Shown: piece after piece, positions 18,301 to 26,183 of the stretch
Position numbering within the stretch: position 1 is the stretch's first letter
How the letters are laid out: each line of letters opens with the position of its first letter
NCBI GenBank assembly: GCA_022181065.1
Contig: BQMY01000085.1
Coordinates: forward strand, 22,985-86,984
Direction of reading: 5' to 3'
Source: Melioribacteraceae bacterium
GTDB lineage: Bacteria; Bacteroidota; Ignavibacteria; Ignavibacteriales; Melioribacteraceae
DNA: 64,000 nt
Made by a program: the position numbers and the translations under genes
The notes under the pieces: model-generated
What the model was told of the DNA's origin: nothing
The model's input: the letters and a program-made list of their open reading frames with translations, nothing else
Databases searched by the model: none

Positions 18301-18788
18301 TTGCTGTTTTTAACGATGAGATGCTGAAGCCTGAAACGCAGGATATAGATGTATTCGTAGATGGTGTGAATAACATCGTCGAAGGTATGGAAAGAGTAGC
18401 AAAACTATATTTTGCCGATGGAAGTATTGAAGGCGCTTGCCCTCCATTAAAAGCCTTGCTTAATATCATGGCTTATGGCGAATATGAAGGAAAAACCATT
18501 GAAGATCCTGAAGTTCGTATTCTTTTCACCCGTGAATATCTTCTTGGAAGCGACTGGTATAAAGACAGATTGCTAAACAAACAGCTTAGTGATATTTCTC
18601 TCTGGCAGAAACACATCGCCTACCTGAAAGACTTCCTGAAGAAAAGAAGTCATATTACAGTAGCTGATCGGCTTGAAGTAAATAAAAAGCTTGAGGATGC
18701 CAAAAAGAAATTGACCGAAGTAAAATCAACTTCATACCTTAAGAAACTGAATGGTACGATAGGACTCGATCCAATTTATAAAGGTTAA
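15348..18788 (+). CDS. Large cytosolic protein, possible PPi-type phosphoenolpyruvate carboxykinase
   Basis: A 1146-residue soluble protein without signal peptide or membrane helices. The N terminus (MIQYINLKLAALGEP), a glycine-rich P-loop-like motif STVSGGGKSEISKS (near residue 485), and a later STTGAGSEGALTKGPFNALLP segment (about 865-885) are the most distinctive parts. The size and the P-loop-like motif recall the 120-140 kDa PPi-dependent PEP carboxykinases described in Propionibacterium and Entamoeba, which make PEP and PPi from oxaloacetate and phosphate. This is recall of family traits, not an alignment. The gene is monocistronic, with its own promoter-like element and a strong terminator. 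If the name is wrong, it is a conserved protein of unknown function. Confidence 0.5.
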   Translation: MDLKRTLGIYRDGKTPNTKRMIQYINLKLAALGEPFLATKSDQKFMDLAKDLISNYQEKNRLLTNYLCPADQRIQNFIDNYFSGTNIDIRLPESTFVLDYHGLARVLSVPPGRDDFSSSIISSYRIKQGVLHNPVNDRRTTKGVFHVAEGGLPIPEDKKAVPQNTVAYLLQQALTPPDELMELPFTHGQEKGAKTFVSLYLRPKVSPNVENFEVEKSMEIRFFVPGNLVSNLDFVESIFGNAGDPYLPENDAALDIEHWTGHTGCIILAPHLTKITKKEAGLPNFKDATERQKRDGMCWKKENELYNDGGAFKVTFRTEEGKIVTVIADNYFGYSKKEIKTQISFSANLFGNAEEEHAGGAMAFPSYNLGDGYRADFQQQEQGQVFDEVKEFYADRIEVQPEGYGIDTNYPDIYYIPRDSKFDLPSQKVIWTKDDKEQSIKLQPHITYIFPSGFKVRMSKNAQVPSWRLAGTVAEGTFCHKPSTVSGGGKSEISKSISDSIIYGPFFVANFKEDFDKVEEILGKDFGNRFKEKIEKTTPSRPILSNLRSLGSVIKLLTPSHEYTDKYNEWLKSIPPYIKGLVFIVKRFYQEEWGDNWRDKFSVDIIDGRYGNELRYNNRKLVASYLRVGLAKDGAWRTYKLRQDYMAADKLQLEDDISATSVVPRAALNYMNPQYKNNSFKFVDNCENRFFQRPDEAIHRGYDKQAEADIATPNTFISNFAPLSLEDAEEIVNDAIGFDKYTDPIKKLIKGVIEDKDSTYFVSSSHPRIVDGKPSKNMRYLQTRSDLLSEKESYIAEMGMRLHRRIRPEEPLYAPVNAVLSGRRNNPPEPGIRPLAVYNPIHYQEYPELFMDYVCSLTGKSPSTTGAGSEGALTKGPFNALLPVTDLNNALVSFILTDYAGFTTAAGYVGPNYRVDHDISLLIPEIWSRLSEHERDPEFMIQEGYLEKLEDFEHNGQKVLASRLGYRITQKFVHTYFGRVFENPIAVFNDEMLKPETQDIDVFVDGVNNIVEGMERVAKLYFADGSIEGACPPLKALLNIMAYGEYEGKTIEDPEVRILFTREYLLGSDWYKDRLLNKQLSDISLWQKHIAYLKDFLKKRSHITVADRLEVNKKLEDAKKKLTEVKSTSYLKKLNGTIGLDPIYKG

Positions 18789-18809
18789 TCAAGTTAAAAA
18801 ATGATTTGT

Positions 18810-18853
18810 AACCCGCAGGATAGGTATTCAGCTTGTTCTGCGGGTTTTTCTTT
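18810..18853 (+). terminator. Intrinsic terminator
   Basis: AACCCGCAG (18810-18818) pairs with CTGCGGGTT (18838-18846), followed by TTTCTTTT. It lies 22 bases after the stop of the 1146-residue protein gene. Confidence 0.85.
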
Positions 18854-18881
18854 TATTTTCTCTCTTCTCAATGTAATGTCG

Positions 18882-18903
18882 AATATTCTTGAATAAGAAT
18901 ATT
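18882..18903. promoter_or_regulatory. Perfect inverted repeat upstream of acyl-CoA ligase (candidate operator)
   Basis: AATATTCTT (18882-18890), GAAT, then AAGAATATT (18895-18903): 9-bp arms with a 4-nt spacer. It overlaps the TTG (18889-18891) of a candidate promoter TTG-N20-TATGTTTA (18912-18919). No T-run follows, so it is more likely an operator than a terminator. The core matches the site at 8479-8496 except for one base. Confidence 0.45.
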
Positions 18904-18946
18904 TGTCTGGTTATGTTTAAAGATTAAACAATCATGAAAGAATATT

Positions 18947-20638
18947 ATGCCAGAATTAAAAAAACTCACCTTACTGGAACTTCTTAATTACGGATGCGCT
19001 AACTACCCCGATAAACTCGCCTTGGCAACAGTGGACGGATATGAACTCACATATACCGAACTCTGTGAAAAAATAAAAACAGTTTCAGCGTTCCTTAAAG
19101 AAATAGGTATCGAAAAAGGAGATCGGGTCGCGATACTCGGCGAAAACCATCCCCACTGGGGTGTTGCGTATTTCGCTATCACCACAATAGGAGCAACGGC
19201 GGTTCCGATCATGCAGGAATTTCATGAAAATGAAATTCACCACATCCTGCGTCACAGTAGTGCTAAAGCAATTTTCATTTCCGGAAAATTCTTCGCAAAA
19301 ATTGAATTTGCCCAGGCGGAAGAATTGAATGAAAGAATACTTATGGACGATTTCTCGATCATACCCCCTGATTCAGGCAGCGACCTCGTTAAGAGAGTAA
19401 TGAACGAGGGAATGAAAGAATTCAAGAAAATCAGGGATATGGCACTCAAATTCCTCGGTAAACTGAGTGAAGAACCGGAAGAAAATGACCCTGCTTCCCT
19501 TATATATACATCCGGAACAACAGGACACTCAAAAGGTGTTTTGCTTTCCCACAAGAATCTGGTTTCCGACGCGCTTGGTACTTTAAAGATTGTGGAGGTT
19601 AATCATACTGATTCTATGATGTCAATACTTCCGCTAGCACATACATACGAATGTACTTTGGGTCTCATTACCCCTGTACTTAAAGGCGCTTCTGTTTATT
19701 ATCTTGAAAAACCTCCTACAGCAGGCGTACTTCTGCCAGCATTGGCAAAAAAGAAACCTACATTTATACTATCCGTACCTCTCGTTATAGAAAAGATATT
19801 CAGAATGCGGGTACTTCCCGAAATCAAGAAGAAAAAGTTGGTCTGGAGTTTATATAAAATTCCGGCTGTTAGAAAAAAAATAAACGCTGCCGCGGGTAAA
19901 AAGCTCAAAAAAACATTTGGTGGCAGACTAAGAGTATTTACAATTGGAGGAGCACCTCTTGCTGCGGATGTTGAGCTGTTCCTTCGAGAGGCTAAATTCC
20001 CTTACGCGATGGGTTACGGTCTTACTGAAACAGCACCACTAGTTATCGGAACCAACCCCGATCATACACGCTATCGTTCCACAGGAGTTCCACTTCCCGG
20101 AGTTGAGGTGAAACTTAGAGATGTAAATGAAGAAACCGGTGAAGGTGAAATCCTTATTAAGGGGCCGCAGGTGATGCTGGGTTATTTTAAGGATGAAGAA
20201 AAAACTAAAGAAGTTCTCGATTCAGATGGATGGTTCAGAACCGGAGATCTCGGCACAATTGACAAAGATGGATATGTATATATCAAGGGTCGAAGTAAAA
20301 ATGTAATCATCGGCGCAAACGGTAAAAATATTTATCCTGAAGAAATTGAGTCAATCCTTAATCAGAATCCTTATATTGTTGAATCGCTTGTTCTTGAAAG
20401 AGCCGATGGTTTAGATGCAAAAGTTGTACTCGATTACGATGTTATCGATAGCGAATTTGAGACCAAAAACAAAAATGAATCTGAAGCGCGTGTTATCATC
20501 GCCGATATATTGAAAAACGCTTTAAAGGAGATTAACACACGGGTTCCGGGTTATTCTAAAATCAAAAACATTCAGGAACAACCAGAACCTTTTGAAAAAA
20601 CTCCTACACAAAAAATTAAACGCTATTTATATCAATAA
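18947..20638 (+). CDS. Long-chain acyl-CoA synthetase (AMP-forming)
   Basis: This 563-residue adenylate-forming enzyme activates fatty acids to acyl-CoA with ATP and CoA. The AMP-binding P-loop motif reads SLIYTSGTTGHSKGV (near 185). The adenine/acyl motif GYGLTETAP and the hinge region DGWFRTGDLGTIDKDGYVYI are followed by the GRSKNVIIGANGKNIYPEEIE segment typical of the FadD/FACS15-like group. The ATG is chosen by family start; no Shine-Dalgarno is evident. A perfect inverted repeat overlaps its likely promoter, suggesting repressor control. It is preceded by a terminator and appears monocistronic. Chain-length preference cannot be predicted. Confidence 0.9.
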   Translation: MPELKKLTLLELLNYGCANYPDKLALATVDGYELTYTELCEKIKTVSAFLKEIGIEKGDRVAILGENHPHWGVAYFAITTIGATAVPIMQEFHENEIHHILRHSSAKAIFISGKFFAKIEFAQAEELNERILMDDFSIIPPDSGSDLVKRVMNEGMKEFKKIRDMALKFLGKLSEEPEENDPASLIYTSGTTGHSKGVLLSHKNLVSDALGTLKIVEVNHTDSMMSILPLAHTYECTLGLITPVLKGASVYYLEKPPTAGVLLPALAKKKPTFILSVPLVIEKIFRMRVLPEIKKKKLVWSLYKIPAVRKKINAAAGKKLKKTFGGRLRVFTIGGAPLAADVELFLREAKFPYAMGYGLTETAPLVIGTNPDHTRYRSTGVPLPGVEVKLRDVNEETGEGEILIKGPQVMLGYFKDEEKTKEVLDSDGWFRTGDLGTIDKDGYVYIKGRSKNVIIGANGKNIYPEEIESILNQNPYIVESLVLERADGLDAKVVLDYDVIDSEFETKNKNESEARVIIADILKNALKEINTRVPGYSKIKNIQEQPEPFEKTPTQKIKRYLYQ

Positions 20639-20732
20639 TGTGAATAATCCTTGATTTAAGGTGTATCAGTATTGAACTAAACCCGATTAAGTTTTTTTAG
20701 ATAGAGAAATTGTAAATTAAAAAGGAGTTATC

Positions 20733-21602
20733 ATGATATTTATAGTGGCGTTATTGGCGGCTATTTTTACGCTTGTTGTATTTTTTGCCGCAAAAAAGAG
20801 AGGGAGAAAACAGGAATCTTCCATCGCTATCGTTGGATTTTTAGCTGCGTTAGTTATTGCCGCGTTTAACCTTTTCACGGTTGTACCCGCAGGTACAGTA
20901 GGGGTTGTTGACTTTCTTGGTAGTGTAAGCAACGTTACTCTAAAAGCTGGTGTTAATGTTGTCAACCCGATGGCGAATGTGATAAAGTTCAGTATCAAAA
21001 CACAGGAAATGCGTGAAACCATGAACGTGCCTTCAAAAGAGGGTCTGACCGTTCAGTTGGAAATAAGTTTGCTATTTTCACTCGATCCTGAAAACGCGGC
21101 AAAAATTTACACAGAGGTTGGAGCAGATTACGCAAATGTAATTCTTATTCCTCAATTCCGTTCTGTGGTGCGAGGTGTAACTGCCCGCTATGAAGCAAAA
21201 GCGCTTTATACTGCCTCTCGCGAAAAACTCGCGGGTGAGATACGGGAAGAACTTGAAAAACTTGTGCTTAACCGAGGTATCAGAATTGAAACCGCTGCTT
21301 TAAGACAAATAGTGCTTCCAGACAGATTGACACAGGCTATAGAGGAAAAACTTCAAGCTGAACAGGAAAGCCAGAGAATGGCGTTCATTCTTAATAAGGA
21401 AGAGCAGGAAGCGGAACGTAAACGTATCGAAGCCAAAGGTATTCGCGACTTCCAGCAGATTGTATCGAAAGATATAAGCGACAAGCTGCTTCAGTGGAAA
21501 GGTATTGAAGCAACAGAAAAACTCGCTCAATCTAACAATTCAAAAGTAGTTATCATTGGAGCCGGTGAAGACGGGTTACCAATAATTCTGGGAAATAAAT
21601 AG
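20733..21602 (+). CDS. SPFH/prohibitin-like membrane protein
   Basis: This 289-residue protein belongs to the SPFH (stomatin/prohibitin/flotillin/HflK) superfamily. Two hydrophobic segments at about 1-15 and 28-48 anchor it, then the prohibitin-type segment VPAGTVGVVDFLG starts the SPFH domain. A long charged helix (EEKLQAEQESQRMAF...EEQEAERKRIEAKGI) forms the coiled coil. Such proteins build large membrane-bound rings that scaffold proteases or microdomains. AAGGAG precedes the ATG at good spacing. A DUF971 gene follows after 10 bp, so they are likely co-transcribed. No protease partner (FtsH, NfeD) is adjacent. Confidence 0.85.
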   Translation: MIFIVALLAAIFTLVVFFAAKKRGRKQESSIAIVGFLAALVIAAFNLFTVVPAGTVGVVDFLGSVSNVTLKAGVNVVNPMANVIKFSIKTQEMRETMNVPSKEGLTVQLEISLLFSLDPENAAKIYTEVGADYANVILIPQFRSVVRGVTARYEAKALYTASREKLAGEIREELEKLVLNRGIRIETAALRQIVLPDRLTQAIEEKLQAEQESQRMAFILNKEEQEAERKRIEAKGIRDFQQIVSKDISDKLLQWKGIEATEKLAQSNNSKVVIIGAGEDGLPIILGNK

Positions 21603-21612
21603 TAAAAGTAAT

Positions 21613-21975
21613 ATGGCAGCACCAAAAAAAATTAAGTTGAATGGTCAGGATTCACTAACACTAATCTGGAATGACGACAGGGAACACATTTTTCCGTTAA
21701 AGTTTTTACGCGATGAATCACCCGATGCTGAAAATAAAGGTGAAACTATCTTGTGGAAACACATTCCTCCACCACCTAAAGGACCCGACAAGCCGGGTAA
21801 ATATGAAGTTGAATCACTTGAGCTTGTAGGGCAGTATGCCTTCCAGATAAAATGGAAAGACGGCTATGATTACGGTATATATTCATGGGAATGGCTGGAG
21901 AGAATGGGCGATTTCCTTGAAGTTAAAAACGCAATACCCGACATGTCAGATCACGACCACAACCACAAACATTAG
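21613..21975 (+). CDS. DUF971 domain protein
   Basis: A 120-residue cytosolic protein of the DUF971 family (gamma-butyrobetaine hydroxylase N-terminal-like zinc-binding fold). Key features are the SLTLIWNDDREHIFPLKFLRDESP start and the GQYAFQIKWKDGYDYGIYSWEWLERM core, which is the family signature. The C terminus ends in a histidine-rich tail (DHDHNHKH), which may bind metal. In other bacteria DUF971 genes often sit near Fe-S assembly genes; here the neighbour is an SPFH gene, 10 bp upstream. The molecular function is unknown. Confidence 0.8.
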   Translation: MAAPKKIKLNGQDSLTLIWNDDREHIFPLKFLRDESPDAENKGETILWKHIPPPPKGPDKPGKYEVESLELVGQYAFQIKWKDGYDYGIYSWEWLERMGDFLEVKNAIPDMSDHDHNHKH

Positions 21976-21983
21976 GATTCAGG

Positions 21984-22005
21984 GAGGCGGACGGTAGTCC
22001 GCCTC
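21984..22005 (+). terminator. Terminator-like hairpin after DUF971
   Basis: GAGGCGGAC-GGTA-GTCCGCCTC, a 9-bp GC-rich stem starting 9 bases after the stop. There is no T-run. The dispersed repeat begins directly at its right foot. Confidence 0.5.
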
Positions 22006-22165
22006 AACTTATTGAAAACCTGGTTGCTGATTTTCACGTCCCCCTTCGAAGGGGGAAATTCCGATGCTAATCGGAATGGGGGATGACCAAAAGTCACAAA
22101 AATGCAATAATTCATCCTCCGACTTTCGGCGGAATCCACCTCCTTCAAAAGGAGGACATTTTTAT
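22006..22165. repeat. Dispersed modular repeat, full copy
   Basis: The three modules are in order. Left module: a leader AACCTGGTTGCTGATTTT, then the palindrome TCCCCCTTCGAAGGGGGA (22039-22056) and hairpin TTCCGAT/ATCGGAA (22059-22076). Middle module: GGGGGATGACCAAAAGTCAC, then AAAAATGCAATAATTCATCC. Right module: the GACTTTCGGCGGAATCCACC segment, then CCTCCTTCAAAAGGAGG. The same order occurs at 45313-45533. The rest of the 293-bp gap (22166-22268) is AT-rich, with nothing recognised. Confidence 0.75.
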
Positions 22166-22268
22166 GAAGGTTAGTTAAAACCATAGCCGTATCTTTCCAT
22201 TTATTTCATTACTTCTTTTTTATTGAGAATTTATGTTTATTAGTGAATTAAATTATAACTGATAAATC

Positions 22269-22841
22269 ATGATAGATATTTTCGAAGTACCGGAACTAAC
22301 CACCAATAGATTAGTTTTACGCCCTTTCACTCTGGCTGATGTGCCCGATATAGTTAATTTGATGAAGGATAAGGAAATTTCCGATAACACTATGTTTATT
22401 CCCTATCCGTACTCGGAAAACGACGCGATTGACTGGCTCGCTACTCACTCAACTGAACTTGGGGAAAACAAAGGACTTGTTTTCGCGATTACCCTCAAGG
22501 AGAGTAAAACTTTTGTAGGCTCGATAGGGTTAACATTCAATGCCGATAATAATCATACCGAGATGGGGTACTGGATAGGGAAGAATTTTTGGAACAATGG
22601 TTACGCAACCGAAGCATCAAAACGTGTAATGGAATTTGCGTTCGATGATATATGTTTTAACAGAGTGCATGCGCATTTTATGAGCAGTAACCCGCAATCG
22701 GGACGTGTGATGGAGAAAATAGGGATGAAATACGAAGGCACTATGCGGCAGCATCTGCTCAAATTTGATAAGTATCAGGATATCATTATTTACGGAATTA
22801 CAAAAGAAGACTATAATAAGCTGAATCAAAATGAACGATAA
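22269..22841 (+). CDS. GNAT family N-acetyltransferase (RimJ/RimL-like)
   Basis: This 190-residue protein has the acetyltransferase fold of the RimJ/RimL group: TNRLVLRPFTLADVPDI at the N terminus, TEMGYWIGKNFWNNGYATEA (acetyl-CoA binding region, near 100-120), and NRVHAHFMSSNPQSGRVMEKIGM (near 135-155). Members acetylate ribosomal protein N termini, small amines or antibiotics; the substrate is not predictable here. Its last ten bases overlap the start of the MeaB-like GTPase gene, so the two are translationally coupled, which is an unusual pairing. Confidence 0.85.
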   Translation: MIDIFEVPELTTNRLVLRPFTLADVPDIVNLMKDKEISDNTMFIPYPYSENDAIDWLATHSTELGENKGLVFAITLKESKTFVGSIGLTFNADNNHTEMGYWIGKNFWNNGYATEASKRVMEFAFDDICFNRVHAHFMSSNPQSGRVMEKIGMKYEGTMRQHLLKFDKYQDIIIYGITKEDYNKLNQNER

Positions 22842-23949
22842 CCAAAACGAAAAATATATCAAACCGGATTGGCAGCCGGAAAACGCCGGTAGCGAATACG
22901 CGGTAAGAATTGTTAAAGGCAGTCAGCCAGCCAACTCAGGAAACGCTGCTCAATATGCCGGTCAGAAAAAGCAGCTCTCAGCTGAAGATTATGTAAAAGG
23001 AATAGTTTCAGGTGACCGTATTTTGTTGGCGAGAGCAATTACACTCATCGAAAGCAACTCGCAAAAACATCGTGAAATTGCCCGGGATGTAATCACTCAA
23101 CTTCTTCCCAAACGAGGTGAGTCGCTCAGAATTGGTATTTCGGGTGTTCCCGGGGCAGGTAAAAGCACATTCATTGAGGCATTTGGTTCCTATCTAATCC
23201 AGAATGGACATAAGGTTGCTGTTTTAACAGTTGACCCCAGTTCCAGCGTAACAAAAGGTTCTGTTCTGGGCGACAAAACCAGAATGGAAAAACTTTCACG
23301 CGAGCCAAATTGTTTTATTCGTCCATCCCCATCCGGTGGAGCGCTGGGTGGAGTTACTCGAAAAACCCGCGAAACGATCACACTGTGTGAAGCATTCGGT
23401 TTTGATATAATTCTTATCGAAACTGTGGGTGTAGGTCAGAATGAGATAAGTGTAAGATCAATGGTAGATTTTTTCCTTCTTGTTCTCGTATCAGGTGCCG
23501 GTGATGAATTGCAGGGAATTAAAAAAGGAGTTGTTGAAATTGCCGATGCAATACTGATAAACAAAGCAGATGGCGACAACCTGAAAGCCGCAAATCTCGC
23601 GAAAGCCGAGTACGCGAATGCTCTTCACTATATCAAACCCGCAACTAAAGGTTGGGAATCGCGCGCTCATTTAGCTTCTTCAATTACCGGAAAAGGAATC
23701 CCTGAACTTTGGAATGTAATGCTGAAATTTGCTGATATTACGCGCGGTAGCGGTGTGTTCAACAAACGTCGTAAAGATCAGGATCTTGAATGGGTATTCC
23801 ATCTAATTGAGAACGAGTTAAAAGAGAAATTTTACAACGATGAAAAAATCAAGGTTGCCTTGCCCGGTATCAAAGACCGAATTGATAAAGCCGAAATTCC
23901 TCCTACAGGTGCCGCGGAATTGTTGTTGAATTTATTCTACAGCGAATAA
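22831..23949 (+). CDS. meaB: MeaB/ArgK-type P-loop GTPase (methylmalonyl-CoA mutase chaperone family)
   Basis: This 372-residue G3E-family GTPase resembles MeaB, which loads and protects adenosylcobalamin in methylmalonyl-CoA mutase. The Walker A motif GVPGAGKST is near residues 105-113, the DPSSSVTKGSVLGDKTRM segment is characteristic of MeaB, and ETVGVGQNE carries the switch region. The NKAD motif supplies guanine specificity. An N-terminal extension of about 45 residues (rich in Asn, Gln and Ala) precedes the usual start. The mutase genes are not in this window. A related isobutyryl-CoA or ethylmalonyl-CoA mutase could be the client instead. Confidence 0.88.
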   Translation: MNDNQNEKYIKPDWQPENAGSEYAVRIVKGSQPANSGNAAQYAGQKKQLSAEDYVKGIVSGDRILLARAITLIESNSQKHREIARDVITQLLPKRGESLRIGISGVPGAGKSTFIEAFGSYLIQNGHKVAVLTVDPSSSVTKGSVLGDKTRMEKLSREPNCFIRPSPSGGALGGVTRKTRETITLCEAFGFDIILIETVGVGQNEISVRSMVDFFLLVLVSGAGDELQGIKKGVVEIADAILINKADGDNLKAANLAKAEYANALHYIKPATKGWESRAHLASSITGKGIPELWNVMLKFADITRGSGVFNKRRKDQDLEWVFHLIENELKEKFYNDEKIKVALPGIKDRIDKAEIPPTGAAELLLNLFYSE

Positions 23950-23951
23950 AT

Positions 23952-24494
23952 TCATGAAACAGCCATTTCGTACAGTTTTAGCATCGTTTTGTGATTTCTT
24001 GTTGTCGCGGGGACTTTTAGTTTACTTTCGATAAAGTTATTACTCAGTTTAGCTCTGCCCGCTCCTTCAGGCGAGTATAAGTAAACTATACGTCCTGAAA
24101 TAATAAACTCTTCCGGTGGATACGATACATCATTCAATATTTTTAGTCTGTCGGCTGAGGGGTCTTCTTTCAACATAGTGTAATACACTTTTGAAAGATC
24201 GCAATCACCTCTTTTGATAAATGGATTATTCTCTGTCCATTCCTTCAGTTGTGCGGGGTCAACAACTAAAGTTTCAACTTCAAACCCGTAATCAGATTTG
24301 ATCTGCCCACTTATTAATTTCTGAAGATTTGTTTTATCAGATTCTACCGAATAAAATAAAATATTGCCGCTTTGGATGTATGACTCTATGTTTTCAAAAC
24401 CGCAGCTTTTAAGCTGCTCACGAAGCTCAGCCATTTTGATTTTTTTCTGTCCGCTAACATTAATTCCTCTTAGCAGCGCTACATATTTTTTCAA
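23952..24494 (-). CDS. DUF1697 family protein
   Basis: A 180-residue protein of the DUF1697 family, beginning KKYVALLRGINVSGQKKIKM, the diagnostic N terminus. Conserved features YIQSGNILFYS and NNFIESKL are present. The function is unknown. The start chosen is TTG at 24492-24494, because GGGGAG lies five bases upstream and the family begins there. An ATG seven codons upstream (24515) lacks a binding site and would overlap the upstream gene. It follows a secreted hypothetical protein on the same strand with a 10-bp gap. Confidence 0.8.
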   Translation of the reverse strand: MKKYVALLRGINVSGQKKIKMAELREQLKSCGFENIESYIQSGNILFYSVESDKTNLQKLISGQIKSDYGFEVETLVVDPAQLKEWTENNPFIKRGDCDLSKVYYTMLKEDPSADRLKILNDVSYPPEEFIISGRIVYLYSPEGAGRAKLSNNFIESKLKVPATTRNHKTMLKLYEMAVS

Positions 24495-24504
24495 GGATAC
24501 TCCC

Positions 24505-24840
24505 CTAGTTATCAAAAAAACTTTTGTCTTTCTCTTTCAAATAACCCTCAGCGCGAAGTGTATTATACGATTTATATACGTTCACAGTAACAGTGTATGT
24601 ATCGAAATAACCGGTCACATTAACCTTAACGCCTTCCACCTCTTTGTAGAGCTTCACTTCGCATACCAGTTTGTCGTTGTGGATTAAATCGTGCGAATCT
24701 GATTTTTTAGTCTCCGGGATATTGGAAAATGCCCAATAAATTCCCTTCTTCGCATGGCTATAAGCCGAATCGATTGAGGCGTTAAAGTCTACCTGACCAA
24801 AGGCTAAACCCGACAGTATCAAAAAAATAAAATATTTCAT
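24505..24840 (-). CDS. Secreted hypothetical protein
   Basis: A 111-residue protein with a short signal peptide ([16 protein letters not shown]) followed by a soluble domain that alternates charged and aromatic residues ([29 protein letters not shown]), suggesting beta strands. No family was recognised. A strong GGAGGG box lies four bases before the ATG. It is divergent from the thioredoxin gene across a short intergenic region, and the DUF1697 gene follows it. Confidence 0.65.
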   Translation of the reverse strand: MKYFIFLILSGLAFGQVDFNASIDSAYSHAKKGIYWAFSNIPETKKSDSHDLIHNDKLVCEVKLYKEVEGVKVNVTGYFDTYTVTVNVYKSYNTLRAEGYLKEKDKSFFDN

Positions 24841-24918
24841 TTTCCCTCCATACTTTTTTTGAATCCTTTAAAATTACAAGGCATCATACTTGTTAAAAAT
24901 AATCAATTTGGAGATAAA

Positions 24919-25248
24919 ATGAGCGCTAATGTTATATTAGGAACCGATGGAAATTTTGAAGCTGAAGTATTGAAATCTGATAAACCTGTATTGGTTGACT
25001 TCTGGGCACCATGGTGTGGTCCATGTAGAATGGTAGCTCCGGTAGTTGAAGAGATCGCTGATGAAATGAACGAACAGTTAAAAGTTGTTAAACTTAATAC
25101 TGACGAAAATTATGTAACAGCATCCCGTTATGGTATCATGAGTATCCCTACTCTTGGTATTTTCAAAGGTGGTGAATTGGTAGATGCGGTTATCGGTGCT
25201 GTTCCGAAACAACATCTCGTACAGAAACTTACACCACACGTTAACTAA
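24919..25248 (+). CDS. trxA: Thioredoxin
   Basis: A 109-residue classical thioredoxin, which reduces protein disulfides in the cytosol using electrons from thioredoxin reductase. The active site WCGPC is at residues 32-36, and the cis-proline segment [13 protein letters not shown] is present. The ATG at 24919 is chosen because TTGGAG lies five bases upstream and the length fits the family; an upstream ATG at 24859 would add 20 unconserved residues. A hairpin with a UUCG loop terminates the transcript. Confidence 0.93.
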   Translation: MSANVILGTDGNFEAEVLKSDKPVLVDFWAPWCGPCRMVAPVVEEIADEMNEQLKVVKLNTDENYVTASRYGIMSIPTLGIFKGGELVDAVIGAVPKQHLVQKLTPHVN

Positions 25249-25290
25249 GCCCACTGTTTATATTTAGTTGTTATAAACTCTCTTTCGCGT

Positions 25291-25315
25291 AGAGGGTCTT
25301 CGGACCCTCTTCTTT
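25291..25315. terminator. UUCG-loop terminator
   Basis: AGAGGGTC-TTCG-GACCCTCT is a perfect 8-bp stem with the stable UUCG tetraloop (25291-25310), followed by TCTTT. It sits between trxA and the convergent TauE gene. Confidence 0.75.
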
Positions 25316-26033
25316 ATGCCAAAATTAAACTCCCCCCTATCACAAGCAAGCCCCAAAGTACCAACTTGTTGAATAATTCGGTACTAACCCTGCTGAAAAG
25401 AACATTACCTATCCATATTCCCAATAAAACTATCGGAAGTAACTTTACAAAATCGAACAGAATATCCGAAGTGGTCATCCCTGATATAAAATGACTTACA
25501 ACAATCATTGATGAAGTTACGAGGAAAAATCCCGAAATCATCGCCTTCTGTTTGACCTTGTCCCAGCCTTTCAGGAAAAAGTAGATTAATACCGGAGGTC
25601 CGTTTGTGTTAAACGCGCCGCCAAAAAACCCTGATAATAAACCTGCCAGATATCCCCAGTTATGATTTACATTCATTGGTTTAAGCAACTTGACTAAGTT
25701 AAGCGTAACAAAAGCCAGTACAAACAGACCAAGAATATTTTTCAATATTTCGGGTGATCCGAACTTGAGTATTCCAACCCCTATTGGGATACCGATAATC
25801 GATCCGAGGATAATTCTGCTTAACTCCCTAAAACTGAAATGATTTTTCAGACCGGCAGAGAGGTAGATATTTACTACAAGTCCGCAAAGGGCACCGAGGG
25901 GAACGGCTACTTTAATACTTATAAAAAGTGTTAACAGAGGAATTGAGATAAGCGCAAAACCGAATCCGGAAAACCCTTGCACAAAAGAGGCAAGAAAAAT
26001 TATCAGACTAATAACAATAAAATGATTCTGCAA
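25314..26033 (-). CDS. TauE/SafE family membrane permease
   Basis: A 239-residue, highly hydrophobic protein with seven to eight predicted membrane helices, matching the TauE/SafE (DUF81) sulfite/sulfonate exporter family. The signature FVQGFSGFGFALISIPLL is in the first helix, and GGAFNTNGPPVLIYF, the second hallmark, lies near the centre. These proteins move sulfite, sulfoacetate or other organic anions. The start codon is TTG (26031-26033). It stands alone, with a terminator downstream shared with trxA. Confidence 0.85.
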   Translation of the reverse strand: MQNHFIVISLIIFLASFVQGFSGFGFALISIPLLTLFISIKVAVPLGALCGLVVNIYLSAGLKNHFSFRELSRIILGSIIGIPIGVGILKFGSPEILKNILGLFVLAFVTLNLVKLLKPMNVNHNWGYLAGLLSGFFGGAFNTNGPPVLIYFFLKGWDKVKQKAMISGFFLVTSSMIVVSHFISGMTTSDILFDFVKLLPIVLLGIWIGNVLFSRVSTELFNKLVLWGLLVIGGSLILA

Positions 26034-26183
26034 AGAAATACCCGTAAATGAAGTTTGTCAATAATAACAGTTTAACGAGCTGAAATCAATTAGATGCTTT
26101 ATTTCCTGGCATTTTATTTTTATTAAGAGCGGATATTTAATCCTATCATCAAAAAATCTCACAAATAGAAAGTGATAGTCTTA

